DNA of 64,000 nt from the NCBI GenBank assembly GCA_963663215.1, contig OY760140.1, positions 1,426,001 to 1,490,000 on the forward strand. The letters run 5' to 3'. The notes under the pieces were generated by a model. It was not told the origin of the DNA, did not search any database, and saw only the letters and a program-made list of their open reading frames with translations. This document shows positions 46,220 through 55,012 of this stretch, piece after piece; the stretch's first letter is position 1, and each line of letters begins with the position of its first letter. Source of the stretch: BJGV01 sp003230615 (lineage in GTDB: Bacteria; Pseudomonadota; Gammaproteobacteria; Burkholderiales; Nitrosomonadaceae). Made by a program: the position numbers and the translations under genes.

Positions 46220-46697
46220 TTCTGAAGATAACAATTTTGGCCTCGCGGATTTGGACGAGGAGCCATCAGCAGCTTCAGCGTCTAGTCTCACTACACCAGC
46301 GGCACAGAAAAAAAGTTTATCTAAAAGACCTGTTCAGGTTCAGGGCTCGTACCCAGTGAGAAAAACGACCTACTACCTGTTCTCAAATAGAGACATCAGG
46401 AGCATTGGCTATACTCAAGCTGCATCAGCCATTTTTGCTGCTTTTGGGACTTTTGCTTTATCTGTTTACTTGGATTTCAGTAAAGATTTAAGAATAATTG
46501 AAGAATCAAATAAAACACCAGATGAATATATGGAGAATGTTTCTAATGTGTCTCTCTCGTTATGGATTATTTTTTGGCTGCTAGCATTAGCAGCATTCTG
46601 GTGGCAGAAAAGTGAAATACGAAGAATCAAGGAAGAGCATGGGGAGTTAACTTTTTTAACAAGGTTTATAAATAAGTGGAAGTATAGATGGCTGTAG
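46212..46697 (+). CDS. IS1595 passenger protein B, two-helix membrane protein (copy 1)
   Basis: This 161-residue protein has an acidic, Ser/Ala-rich cytoplasmic start, then two membrane segments (about 68-85 and 112-134) and a basic C-terminus. It recalls no named family. It overlaps passenger A (8 bp) and passenger C (10 bp), showing a tightly coupled operon inside the element. Confidence 0.65.
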   Translation: MSDSEDNNFGLADLDEEPSAASASSLTTPAAQKKSLSKRPVQVQGSYPVRKTTYYLFSNRDIRSIGYTQAASAIFAAFGTFALSVYLDFSKDLRIIEESNKTPDEYMENVSNVSLSLWIIFWLLALAAFWWQKSEIRRIKEEHGELTFLTRFINKWKYRWL

Positions 46698-46855
46698 GTA
46701 AATACTTAAGCCTCGAAGAAGCACTTAAAAAAGGAAAACTACAGCGTTTCGCTAAAGAACACTCATCGACTGGTGACAAAAAGCAGTTTGATGAGATATT
46801 CAATCGCATGGCTAAAAACTTGCCAGTAAGCGATCGAACATCAAAGAAGGATTAG
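46688..46855 (+). CDS. IS1595 passenger protein C, small (copy 1)
   Basis: This 55-residue basic protein (AVGKYLSLEEALKKGKLQRF then FDEIFNRMAKNLPVSDR) starts inside the end of passenger B. Its 3' end overlaps the transposase 3' end by 44 bp on the opposite strand. The overlap pattern and helical character suggest a real gene. Confidence 0.55.
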   Translation: MAVGKYLSLEEALKKGKLQRFAKEHSSTGDKKQFDEIFNRMAKNLPVSDRTSKKD

Positions 46856-47684
46856 CGCGCATATTGTACCGATACTCAAACTCACCGAGATAGTTTGCTA
46901 GGTATTTTTTAGAGACATGGACATGAGTTCCTCTAATACTTCGTTTCAATTGGCTCCAAAACCCTTCGATGCTGTTAGTGTGATGGATACCTTTAACATA
47001 TTCGCTGTTCGCATGTATCACAGTGCCATGTTCATAGCCGTGAGATTTTAGGGTTTTATAAGCGCACCATTCATCAGAGCTAATCGTGCTTCCTTGATCA
47101 ATGTTTTCTTTGATGATAGGGCGAAGTGTTTTGGTTTTAACGTTAGGAACGATTCTGGTCATAACATCGCCAGAGCGAGCCAACATCCCGAATATAGCTG
47201 TTTTATGTGCTTGACCGCGCCCCCGTGGGCCGGGGCGTTTGCCGCCAAGATAGGTTTCGTCAACTTCAACGTGACCTGAAAGATTATCGTCACCATCTAC
47301 TATAGCCATGTACTTACGAATTTCATGCCCCATTCTCCAAGCAGTCTTGTAAGTCACGGACAATTGGCGTTGAAGCTCCTTGGCTGGTACACCATGACGA
47401 GAGGTAGTGAACAGATAAATGGCATAGAACCACTTTACAAGTGGAGTGCTGGATCTTTCAAAAGGAGTTCCAGACATTGGGCTAATTTGATGACTGCACC
47501 ATTGACATTCATAAGCAGGGCGATTTTTGCGTTTGTGGAACTTGCTATGCTTACCACATTTCGGGCAGTCAACCGGATTACCGTAACGAGTTTCCATAAG
47601 ATGCTTCAGACAGGCATCATTATCAGGAAACAACTCAAAGAACTTCAATATACTTATAGGCTTAGTCATGTTTTTGTCCTCCAT
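46812..47684 (-). CDS. IS1595 (ISXO2-like) transposase, copy 1
   Basis: This 290-residue protein has an N-terminal zinc ribbon (CPKCGKHSKFHKRKNRPAYE, then CQWC) and the DDE/N catalytic core: EVDETYLGGKRPGP, ISSDEWCAY, and IHHTNSIEGFWSQLKR. It moves the element by cut-and-paste or copy-type transposition. The protein is identical to that of copy 2. Confidence 0.95.
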   Translation of the reverse strand: MEDKNMTKPISILKFFELFPDNDACLKHLMETRYGNPVDCPKCGKHSKFHKRKNRPAYECQWCSHQISPMSGTPFERSSTPLVKWFYAIYLFTTSRHGVPAKELQRQLSVTYKTAWRMGHEIRKYMAIVDGDDNLSGHVEVDETYLGGKRPGPRGRGQAHKTAIFGMLARSGDVMTRIVPNVKTKTLRPIIKENIDQGSTISSDEWCAYKTLKSHGYEHGTVIHANSEYVKGIHHTNSIEGFWSQLKRSIRGTHVHVSKKYLANYLGEFEYRYNMRANPSLMFDRLLASF

Positions 47685-47733
47685 GACTATAATACTATAC
47701 TAAAACAGTACAGGTGTCAAGGGGATAAACGCC

Positions 47734-48147
47734 GTCCACAATTATAAAACTTATGATTGGTTGGGATCATTTAGCCTGCTCAATGACCCCAACAACACAT
47801 GGCAACCACCTGATGTAAACATAGCCGGTGATATTAAATTTCTGATTGATCGTGAATTGCGCAAAAAAGGAATACAGCGCGCTAATGACACACCTGATCT
47901 GACCGTTACTTTTCTTGTTGGGGTTGATATGGAAAATCAGATACTCAAATTAGACCCGGATACCAAGATTTAGTTAAAGAAAAAGATTCCTAAAGCCGCT
48001 CTGGTTGTTGCCTTGATGGAAGTTGATTCTGGAGATATTGTCTGGTTAGGTGTGGCGGATGCAGAAATTAAGAAAGGTGTAACAGCGGAGGTGATGCGTC
48101 AGCGTTTGGATTATGCCGTCAGGGAAATGTTCAAACTATTGCCTTAA
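47734..48147 (+). pseudogene. DUF4136 lipoprotein, 5' truncated by the IS and with an in-frame TAG
   Basis: Starting at the first base after the IS end, the frame reads NYKTYDWLGSFSLLNDP and later FLIDRELRKKGIQRAN, then a TAG at 47971-47973, AALVVALMEVDSGDIVWLGV and LDYAVREMFKLLP. This is DUF4136 minus its signal and lipobox, which the IS removed. It was the 5' end of the gene that touched the element. Confidence 0.82.
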
Positions 48148-48161
48148 TGCGAGACATTCTC

Positions 48162-48195
48162 TGGATGTCAGTTTTGGGTCGAAAGCCGACATTTT
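48162..48195. repeat. Dispersed hairpin repeat, copy 9 (degenerate)
   Basis: TGGATGTCAGT, TTTGGGTCGAAA, GCCGACATT; related but diverged. Confidence 0.45.
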
Positions 48196-48712
48196 CCGGT
48201 TTCTCTTCTAGAATTTTTTTGCTAAATTGGAAGAAAGATAAGCAAAATGAATTCCAATCCAATTTCTAAACTTGTTTTCCACCTTGCTGTGTTTAGCAGC
48301 GCTGATATGTTTCTTAGGCCGCGAACTCAGCTGGTGAATCTGGCCGTTGTTCCGGTACTGGCTAAACCCGAAAGCTCCAGAGCGATATATCTGAGACAAG
48401 TTTGGAAACGAATGTGGACTCAGCGCTAGATATCACTTCTGCGTGCAAGAGTCTGTAAACTATTATTCGTGGTGCGTATCATCTCAAGTTGCGGCGAAGC
48501 GCTTTGCCTGGTTGCCAGCTAATGGTGATATATTCTGTTTGGTAAAGAAAACGATGTATTCACAATATTGTGTAACACCATTGAAATCGTCTTTGCGAGA
48601 AGTATACGAGAACCTTATGCTGTTAAAATATTTCTGGAATCCAAAAAATTCAAATGTGAATGAAGTATTGGTAGTCACCAAAAAATTTTCAACCGATATC
48701 ACTATAAATCTG

Positions 48713-49938
48713 ATGGAGAGTAGCCCACTAGCGAAACTGTGGATTGGTGTGTTAGCCCTCACGCTCGCTGGCTGCGTCGGGCCACCGGCATTGCACAAAT
48801 CGGTGCTCGGTTATGACGAGACGACCAACCAACTGGAGCAGGAAATCCTGTTGCTTAACATCGCCCGTTTAAGCCATGAGAACCCAGTCCACTTCACTAT
48901 GACCGGCAACATCGCCGCCACCTTTGACTTTACCACCAGCGGCAATTTTAGTGGCAGTATAGTGACTTCGCCGGGGAATAATATTTTCAGCTTCGGCTTG
49001 TCTGCCAGTGCTTCGGAAAACCCCACCTTAAGTATCATACCACTTAGTGGCCAGGACTTCACGAAACGGGTTATCACCCCCATTTCTCATAACCGAGCAC
49101 CAATTTGTGGAATGCCTTGGCAAAACTCGGATACCAGGATTTACCCATTTCAATCATCATGCGCTTGATGGCTAGCTCGATCCAGATCGAGGACCCAAAG
49201 GGTGGCGTCCGTGTAGGGTTCATGAGAAATGACGTCAAGCACCCTGACGAATACGAGACGTTCCGGCGCTTTGTCATGCACCTGGAATCACTGCAGATGG
49301 AAAACCAGTTGTTCGTGCAACATCTGATTTTCAATAAGGTTATATGGGATGAAGTCAAGGAACCGTGGGCTCAAGCCCCCCCCGATCTAGAACAAGCGAC
49401 CACACTAGAAATGCGTTGGGATCGCAACAAAGATGGCACCTATAAGTTGTCGAGGCGAAAGAAGGGACGGGTTCTGGTCAGCAACTATGATCATCGCTTA
49501 ATGACGGATGAAGAACATGACGCTCTGAACGAGATTGCCAATCGCCAGCCCGACAACTATGTGCTGGTGGATATACGCGAGGGTTATCCGGGCGGCGAAT
49601 TTCCGCTGTTCGGCACGATTAAGCTGCGCAGCTTTTTTCACATACTCAAGTCTGTGGGCAACGGGGTCGGGGGGCTTCAACAGGATTTGCAGATAGACAT
49701 TGCTCCGGACCCTCGAACCCGCGGTAAGATCGAGTACAACCCACGCCAGACCCTGACCATCAACGTGTCAGATACTGCGCCCTCGGACGACGTGCTATAT
49801 GTTCAATATAAGGGCCGCTACTATTCGATCGGCGATAGTGAGTGGGATCGGACCGCCTTCATGCTCCTGAATGGCTTGTTTCAGATGACAGTCTCCGACG
49901 TATCGGATGCGGGGATCCCAATTAACATTTCAAAGTAA
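48713..49938 (+). pseudogene. Lipoprotein gene split by a frameshift
   Basis: From the ATG at 48713 a lipobox (LALTLAGC) leads into QLEQEILLLNIARLSHENP and FTMTGNIAATFDF. The frame is lost near 49085-49105 and continues in another frame as LWNALAKLGYQDLPISIIMR to the end at 49938. Together about 400 residues resemble a hypothetical outer-membrane lipoprotein found in proteobacteria; I cannot name it. The region is more GC-rich than the IS around it. An open frame extends upstream to 48443 but has no start support. Confidence 0.65.
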
Positions 49939-49972
49939 CGGAGTTGATAGAATTAGCTAATAATTTAAGAAT

Positions 49973-50083
49973 ATGTCATCGACCGCACTTCGAAAAGGAA
50001 TTTATGCCTTTGTCTTTGATCAGAAAGGGATCATGGGCGGAGCGGGCCTCCAAGGAACAAAGATCACCAAAATCAATCCATAA
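49973..50083 (+). pseudogene. C-terminal fragment of a YSC84/SYLF lipid-binding protein
   Basis: This 36-codon frame, KGIYAFVFDQKGIMGGAGLQ then GTKITKINP and stop, matches the typical end of SYLF (YSC84) domain proteins. The rest of the domain is absent upstream, so it is a relic. Confidence 0.45.
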
Positions 50084-50159
50084 ATACTTCACCCAGAATA
50101 ACGTTTTTTGCAACTATTAAACTTAACCCGGCCTAGTGTCGGGTTTATTGTGGGTATAG

Positions 50160-50189
50160 AAACGTCTACTATTGGCACAAATCAGATTC
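50160..50189. repeat. Dispersed hairpin repeat, copy 10 (degenerate)
   Basis: AAACGTCTAC, TATTGGCACAAA, TCAGATT. Confidence 0.45.
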
Positions 50190-50300
50190 TCTGTGTTCAT
50201 GAAATCTACTTCCTTTACTGTATACTTATTGCATATATATCAATAAATTATGGTGATTATCCCCTTTACACCTGTACTGTTTTAGTATAGTATTATAGTC

Positions 50301-51173
50301 ATGGAGGACAAAAACATGACTAAGCCTATAAGTATATTGAAGTTCTTTGAGTTGTTTCCTGATAATGATGCCTGTCTGAAGCATCTTATGGAAACTCGTT
50401 ACGGTAATCCGGTTGACTGCCCGAAATGTGGTAAGCATAGCAAGTTCCACAAACGCAAAAATCGCCCTGCTTATGAATGTCAATGGTGCAGTCATCAAAT
50501 TAGCCCAATGTCTGGAACTCCTTTTGAAAGATCCAGCACTCCACTTGTAAAGTGGTTCTATGCCATTTATCTGTTCACTACCTCTCGTCATGGTGTACCA
50601 GCCAAGGAGCTTCAACGCCAATTGTCCGTGACTTACAAGACTGCTTGGAGAATGGGGCATGAAATTCGTAAGTACATGGCTATAGTAGATGGTGACGATA
50701 ATCTTTCAGGTCACGTTGAAGTTGACGAAACCTATCTTGGCGGCAAACGCCCCGGCCCACGGGGGCGCGGTCAAGCACATAAAACAGCTATATTCGGGAT
50801 GTTGGCTCGCTCTGGCGATGTTATGACCAGAATCGTTCCTAACGTTAAAACCAAAACACTTCGCCCTATCATCAAAGAAAACATTGATCAAGGAAGCACG
50901 ATTAGCTCTGATGAATGGTGCGCTTATAAAACCCTAAAATCTCACGGCTATGAACATGGCACTGTGATACATGCGAACAGCGAATATGTTAAAGGTATCC
51001 ATCACACTAACAGCATCGAAGGGTTTTGGAGCCAATTGAAACGAAGTATTAGAGGAACTCATGTCCATGTCTCTAAAAAATACCTAGCAAACTATCTCGG
51101 TGAGTTTGAGTATCGGTACAATATGCGCGCTAATCCTTCTTTGATGTTCGATCGCTTACTGGCAAGTTTTTAG
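50301..51173 (+). CDS. IS1595 (ISXO2-like) transposase, copy 2
   Basis: This 290-residue transposase is identical to copy 1, with its zinc ribbon and DDE/N core intact. Its start is 49 bp inside the left terminal repeat, so promoter elements must lie in the end itself. Confidence 0.95.
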   Translation: MEDKNMTKPISILKFFELFPDNDACLKHLMETRYGNPVDCPKCGKHSKFHKRKNRPAYECQWCSHQISPMSGTPFERSSTPLVKWFYAIYLFTTSRHGVPAKELQRQLSVTYKTAWRMGHEIRKYMAIVDGDDNLSGHVEVDETYLGGKRPGPRGRGQAHKTAIFGMLARSGDVMTRIVPNVKTKTLRPIIKENIDQGSTISSDEWCAYKTLKSHGYEHGTVIHANSEYVKGIHHTNSIEGFWSQLKRSIRGTHVHVSKKYLANYLGEFEYRYNMRANPSLMFDRLLASF

Positions 51174-51297
51174 CCATGCGATTGAATATCTCATCAAACT
51201 GCTTTTTGTCACCAGTCGATGAGTGTTCTTTAGCGAAACGCTGTAGTTTTCCTTTTTTAAGTGCTTCTTCGAGGCTTAAGTATTTACCTACAGCCAT
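51130..51297 (-). CDS. IS1595 passenger protein C, small (copy 2)
   Basis: This is the mirror copy of 46688-46855: 55 residues, overlapping the transposase 3' end by 44 bp. Confidence 0.55.
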   Translation of the reverse strand: MAVGKYLSLEEALKKGKLQRFAKEHSSTGDKKQFDEIFNRMAKNLPVSDRTSKKD

Positions 51298-51773
51298 CTA
51301 TACTTCCACTTATTTATAAACCTTGTTAAAAAAGTTAACTCCCCATGCTCTTCCTTGATTCTTCGTATTTCACTTTTCTGCCACCAGAATGCTGCTAATG
51401 CTAGCAGCCAAAAAATAATCCATAACGAGAGAGACACATTAGAAACATTCTCCATATATTCATCTGGTGTTTTATTTGATTCTTCAATTATTCTTAAATC
51501 TTTACTGAAATCCAAGTAAACAGATAAAGCAAAAGTCCCAAAAGCAGCAAAAATGGCTGATGCAGCTTGAGTATAGCCAATGCTCCTGATGTCTCTATTT
51601 GAGAACAGGTAGTAGGTCGTTTTTCTCACTGGGTACGAGCCCTGAACCTGAACAGGTCTTTTAGATAAACTTTTTTTCTGTGCCGCTGGTGTAGTGAGAC
51701 TAGACGCTGAAGCTGCTGATGGCTCCTCGTCCAAATCCGCGAGGCCAAAATTGTTATCTTCAGAATCAGACAT
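51288..51773 (-). CDS. IS1595 passenger protein B, two-helix membrane protein (copy 2)
   Basis: It is identical to the protein at 46212-46697. The preserved identity of this non-transposase gene between copies means the pair is young or kept alike by recombination. Confidence 0.65.
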   Translation of the reverse strand: MSDSEDNNFGLADLDEEPSAASASSLTTPAAQKKSLSKRPVQVQGSYPVRKTTYYLFSNRDIRSIGYTQAASAIFAAFGTFALSVYLDFSKDLRIIEESNKTPDEYMENVSNVSLSLWIIFWLLALAAFWWQKSEIRRIKEEHGELTFLTRFINKWKYRWL

Positions 51774-52083
51774 CCTTGGCTTCCAGTTTCACTGAATCTG
51801 TTATTTTGAGTCCATCCTGTTGTGCTTCCTCTAGTTTCTGGGTTTTGGCTTTGTTTAATTTGATGGTTTTTAAAATCAGATTCGCAGCCAGTTCTGCACC
51901 ATCTGTACTTATTGAAATTGCAGAGTGATAATTGTCCCCAGTATTCGTATAATACTCTCCAAAAGTTAGCCTGGTCATTCCACCAGACACGTACACATGA
52001 AACCGATTTGCGTAGCAAGATGTTAACTCTGCCGCACCTGGATCCATTTCTGAACTTTGATTTATTTGCCCGTCCTCGACCAT
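51766..52083 (-). CDS. IS1595 passenger protein A (copy 2)
   Basis: It is identical to the protein at 45902-46219, with the same AGGAGG start site about 70 bp inside the element end. Confidence 0.65.
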   Translation of the reverse strand: MVEDGQINQSSEMDPGAAELTSCYANRFHVYVSGGMTRLTFGEYYTNTGDNYHSAISISTDGAELAANLILKTIKLNKAKTQKLEEAQQDGLKITDSVKLEAKDV

Positions 52084-52165
52084 ATTCAGAGCCTCCTATA
52101 CAGTGAAAGCTCATTATAACATCCATAATAATACAGTCTTCAAGGGGATAAACGCCTTGATTTAA

Positions 52166-52241
52166 TGGTGCCGACACCAAGAGTCGAACTCGGGACCTTC
52201 TGATTACAAATCAGCTGCTCTACCAACTGAGCTATGCCGGC
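52166..52241 (-). tRNA. tRNA-Thr (anticodon TGT)
   Basis: This 76-nt cloverleaf on the - strand has acceptor stem GCCGGCA/TGTCGGC, D-loop AGCTCAGTTGGTAGAGC, anticodon loop TTTGTAA, T-loop TTCGACT and encoded CCA. It is the integration target for the two nested fragments to its left. Copy 2 of the IS1595 element ends 9 bp from its 3' end. Confidence 0.93.
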
Positions 52242-52375
52242 ACAAACATTATTATAGTAACTGTGAAGAAAAGGGCAAACCAGAGAATGCGCAATAGAAG
52301 ACACTCCAAATCTATCTAATGTCGCTAATGGATACTTTCTACTTCTGAGGAGATTGAGACTCTTTCAAAACTTTT

Positions 52376-52975
52376 TCATTTACGCATCGCTTTCTCAGAA
52401 GCTGTCAACGCTTCAATAAATGCAGGTCTGCTGAACAGACGTTCGGCGAACTTCAAAAGAGATGCGGCTTGTTTGGGAAGGTGAATTCCATAATAGTCGA
52501 GCCGCCACAAGAGTGGCGCAATCGTTACATCAAGCATAGAATACTCATCGCCTAACATGTATTTCTGTTTAACAAATACTGGCGCAATCACGGTCAGATT
52601 GTCACTGATTACAGCACGCGCTTTATCCGCTGCTTTCGGACTACCATTCTCGACTGCGTCAATGTGGCAAAAAAGTTCCTGTTCAAAGCGATGCAAGAAC
52701 AATCGTGCGCGGGCACGCATTACTGGATCTGCAGGCATCAACTGAGGATGAGGAAAGCGATCATCAACGTACTCGTTTATGATATTCGATTCGTATAAAA
52801 TAAGTTCACGTTCAACCAGAACCGGAACACGGCCATACGGATTCATCACTGCTAAATCTTCAGGTCTGTTGTACAGGTCGCCATCAATAATTTGGAAATC
52901 CATACCTTTTTCAAACAGCACAATTCGGCAGCGATGGCTGAAAGGACACGTGGTGGCTGAATACAGCGTCATCAT
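52376..52975 (-). CDS. sspA: Stringent starvation protein A
   Basis: This 199-residue protein has the glutathione-transferase fold (thioredoxin-like domain 1-80 with TTCPFSHRCRIVLFEKGMDF; helical domain to the end). It carries the SspA-typical NPYGRVPVLVERELILYESN. SspA binds RNA polymerase and supports stationary-phase and acid responses. Its place directly after petC, 55 bp downstream, is the usual betaproteobacterial arrangement and suggests the end of the pet operon. Confidence 0.92.
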   Translation of the reverse strand: MMTLYSATTCPFSHRCRIVLFEKGMDFQIIDGDLYNRPEDLAVMNPYGRVPVLVERELILYESNIINEYVDDRFPHPQLMPADPVMRARARLFLHRFEQELFCHIDAVENGSPKAADKARAVISDNLTVIAPVFVKQKYMLGDEYSMLDVTIAPLLWRLDYYGIHLPKQAASLLKFAERLFSRPAFIEALTASEKAMRK

Positions 52976-53030
52976 GCCTTAACCTTCACAAGAGTAATTG
53001 AATCGAACACTGTTAGTATATAAGGAATTA

Positions 53031-53768
53031 TCAATGAACCTCCTTCCAGAAATCATGCTTCAATGCATAAGTAAGCCCTAGCATACCGAACAGGAAAAGC
53101 ATAACAATAATTCCTAACTGTACCCGATAAGCAGCAGCAGGCTCTCCCAAATATACTAGATAATTCACTAAATCAGCGACATACATATCATATTCTGTTT
53201 TAGTAAGCGATCCTGGCTTGCTCAATTCTAGTTTCTTTACTTCATGCGTACCACCGTGGCCATCATCAACAGTCTCTACCTTAAGTAACTGCTCTCCCTG
53301 CAGCTGGTATAGCACATGGGGCATTGCAACTTTGTCAAATACCAGATTATTCCAACCAGTGGCGGTGGATTCGTCACGATAGAACTGGCGCAAATAGGTG
53401 TATAGCCAATCTGCACCACGTGAACGAGCGATCACAGATAGATCAGGCGGAATCACTCCAAACCATTTCTTGGCCTCTTTTTTTTTCATGGCAATCGTCA
53501 TTAGATCACCTGACTTCTGCCCTGTAAAAATAAGGTTATCACTAATTTGTTTTTTACTTAGCCCCAGATCTTTGAGTCTATTGTAGCGCATGAAATCAGC
53601 ACTATGGCATGTCAAACAATAATTAACAAAGATCTGTGCTCCGCGTTGCAAAGAAAGTGTGTCTGTCGGCTGAATCGTGGCTTGATCCAATGTTACTTTC
53701 GATCCACCTGCTAATGCTGCGAACGGAACCAGGAATGAAAAAAATAATAAAATTCTTATTCCGCTCAT
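53031..53768 (-). CDS. petC: Cytochrome c1 subunit of the bc1 complex
   Basis: This 245-residue protein has a signal peptide (LLFFSFLVPFAALAGG) and a c-type heme site CLTCH in IFVNYCLTCHSADFMRYNRL. A candidate axial Met lies in KVAMPHVLYQLQG, and one C-terminal anchor is present (GIIVMLFLFGMLGLTYALKH). It accepts electrons from the Rieske protein and passes them to soluble cytochrome c. Its start overlaps the petB stop by 4 bp. Confidence 0.95.
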   Translation of the reverse strand: MSGIRILLFFSFLVPFAALAGGSKVTLDQATIQPTDTLSLQRGAQIFVNYCLTCHSADFMRYNRLKDLGLSKKQISDNLIFTGQKSGDLMTIAMKKKEAKKWFGVIPPDLSVIARSRGADWLYTYLRQFYRDESTATGWNNLVFDKVAMPHVLYQLQGEQLLKVETVDDGHGGTHEVKKLELSKPGSLTKTEYDMYVADLVNYLVYLGEPAAAYRVQLGIIVMLFLFGMLGLTYALKHDFWKEVH

Positions 53769-55012
53769 CCAGTCACTCTCTTTGGCTCAGGCTTGCATTT
53801 ATCTATTTTGCTATACCAGGGCATCAGAATAAAGAACGCAAAGTAGACAACTGTAAATATTTGAGCAAGCAGCGTATATAGAGGTGTAGGGGTCTTTGTT
53901 CCCAACCAGCCAAGGACGAAAACACTAATGACGAAAAGAGTGAGAGCAGTCTTGAAGTATGGTCCTTTGTAGCGAATTGACTTTACCGGGCTACGGTCCA
54001 ACCAAGGCAGTAGACAAATGATCGCGACTGAACCGCCCATAAGAATTATGCCCCAGAGTTTTGCATCTATCCAGAGGAAGTTGACAGTAGCAGCCCGTAA
54101 CATCGAATAATAGGGCGTGAAATACCATACTGGTGCAATATGATCAGGCGTCTGTAAAGTATTGGCTGGAACAAAATTGTTATACTCGAGGAAATAGCCA
54201 CCCATTTCTGGTGCAAAAAACATAATGCCACAAAACAGAATCAGAAATACTACTACTCCAAAGATATCCTTCACTGTGTAGTAGGGATGAAACGGAATAC
54301 CATCTACTGGAATATTTGTCTTGGGGTCACGGTTTTCTTTAATTTCGATACCATCAGGGTTATTCGAACCAACCTCATGTAGAGCTATCACATGTACTAT
54401 CACTAGCGCTACCAATAAAACCGGCAATGTCACAACATGATAGGCAAAGAATCGATTTAGTGCGGCATCAGAAAGCGTGTAGTCGCCTAAGATCAGGGTT
54501 GCCAGCGGTTCACCGATTACAGGAACCGCCATAATCATGTTTATAATTACCATCGCTCCCCAGTAAGACATCTGCCCCCATGGTAGAATATAACCTGTAA
54601 ATGCCAACATCATTAAGACAAAAAAGATTCCCGAACCAATAAGCCACAAAAGCTCTCGCGGCTTACGGTATGAGCCATACAGCATCCCGCGGAACATATG
54701 CAAATACACCACCACAAAGAACATGGAAGCACCGGTGGAATGCATGTAGCGAATCAACCAGCCGAAATCTACATCACGCATAATATATTCCACTGAAGCA
54801 AACGCCATACTCGCATCCGGCTTATAGTACATTGTAAGAAAAATGCCAGTTAGAAGCTGATTCACTAGCACTAACATAGCCAAAGAACCAAAGTAGTACC
54901 AAAAATTAAAGTTTTTTGGTGCGTAGTATTCGGTAAGGTGCGCCTTCCAGTTAGAGGTTAATGGAAAACGCTGATCTATCCACTCCACGATCGAAGTTAA
55001 ACGTTTACCCAT
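53765..55012 (-). CDS. petB: Cytochrome b subunit of the bc1 complex
   Basis: This 415-residue membrane protein has the b-type cytochrome fold with eight helices. It shows the Qo-site LPWGQMSYWGA and PEMGGYFLEYN (an [DP]E-W/M type motif), and the paired heme histidines in the second and fourth helices (RYMHSTGASMFF with HMFRGMLYGSYR; FFAYHVVTLPVLL with HVIALHEVGSNNP). It carries quinol oxidation and the transmembrane electron path. It directly follows petA without a gap. Confidence 0.95.
   Translation of the reverse strand: MGKRLTSIVEWIDQRFPLTSNWKAHLTEYYAPKNFNFWYYFGSLAMLVLVNQLLTGIFLTMYYKPDASMAFASVEYIMRDVDFGWLIRYMHSTGASMFFVVVYLHMFRGMLYGSYRKPRELLWLIGSGIFFVLMMLAFTGYILPWGQMSYWGAMVIINMIMAVPVIGEPLATLILGDYTLSDAALNRFFAYHVVTLPVLLVALVIVHVIALHEVGSNNPDGIEIKENRDPKTNIPVDGIPFHPYYTVKDIFGVVVFLILFCGIMFFAPEMGGYFLEYNNFVPANTLQTPDHIAPVWYFTPYYSMLRAATVNFLWIDAKLWGIILMGGSVAIICLLPWLDRSPVKSIRYKGPYFKTALTLFVISVFVLGWLGTKTPTPLYTLLAQIFTVVYFAFFILMPWYSKIDKCKPEPKRVTG

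Larger units (their letters stand above)
45829..47733 (-). mobile_element. IS1595-family element, copy 1 (1905 bp)
   Basis: The ends are GGCGTTTATCCCCTTGA and its reverse complement. It carries one transposase and, on the opposite strand, three passenger genes. The left flank is ATAATTTA; its partner is not at the right end but, inverted, next to copy 2 at 50244-50251. Confidence 0.9.
50252..52156 (+). mobile_element. IS1595-family element, copy 2 (1905 bp, inverted)
   Basis: It is the same length as copy 1, and every ORF in it is identical in length and sequence to its counterpart, in mirror orientation. The left end is diverged (GGTGATTATCCCCTTTA), the right end standard. The base-by-base mapping is position = 97985 minus the copy 1 position. 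Confidence 0.9.

Noticed and set aside
45859..46359. 166-codon frame overlapping passenger genes A and B
   Set aside because: It is a frame shadow of the two overlapping passenger genes, which have better start sites.
48247..48429. 60-codon frame after the DUF4136 relic
   Set aside because: It has no ribosome site or recognisable domain and sits in a region full of relics.
503..49938. Genome-wide reassignment of TAG to Trp or Gln to explain the in-frame stops
   Set aside because: Several intact genes end normally in TAG (oxyR, cbpA, both CDP-alcohol phosphotransferases, the CPA2 antiporter, the alpha/beta-hydrolase). No suppressor tRNA is seen, and some broken genes also carry frameshifts or TAA. 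Decay is the simpler reading.
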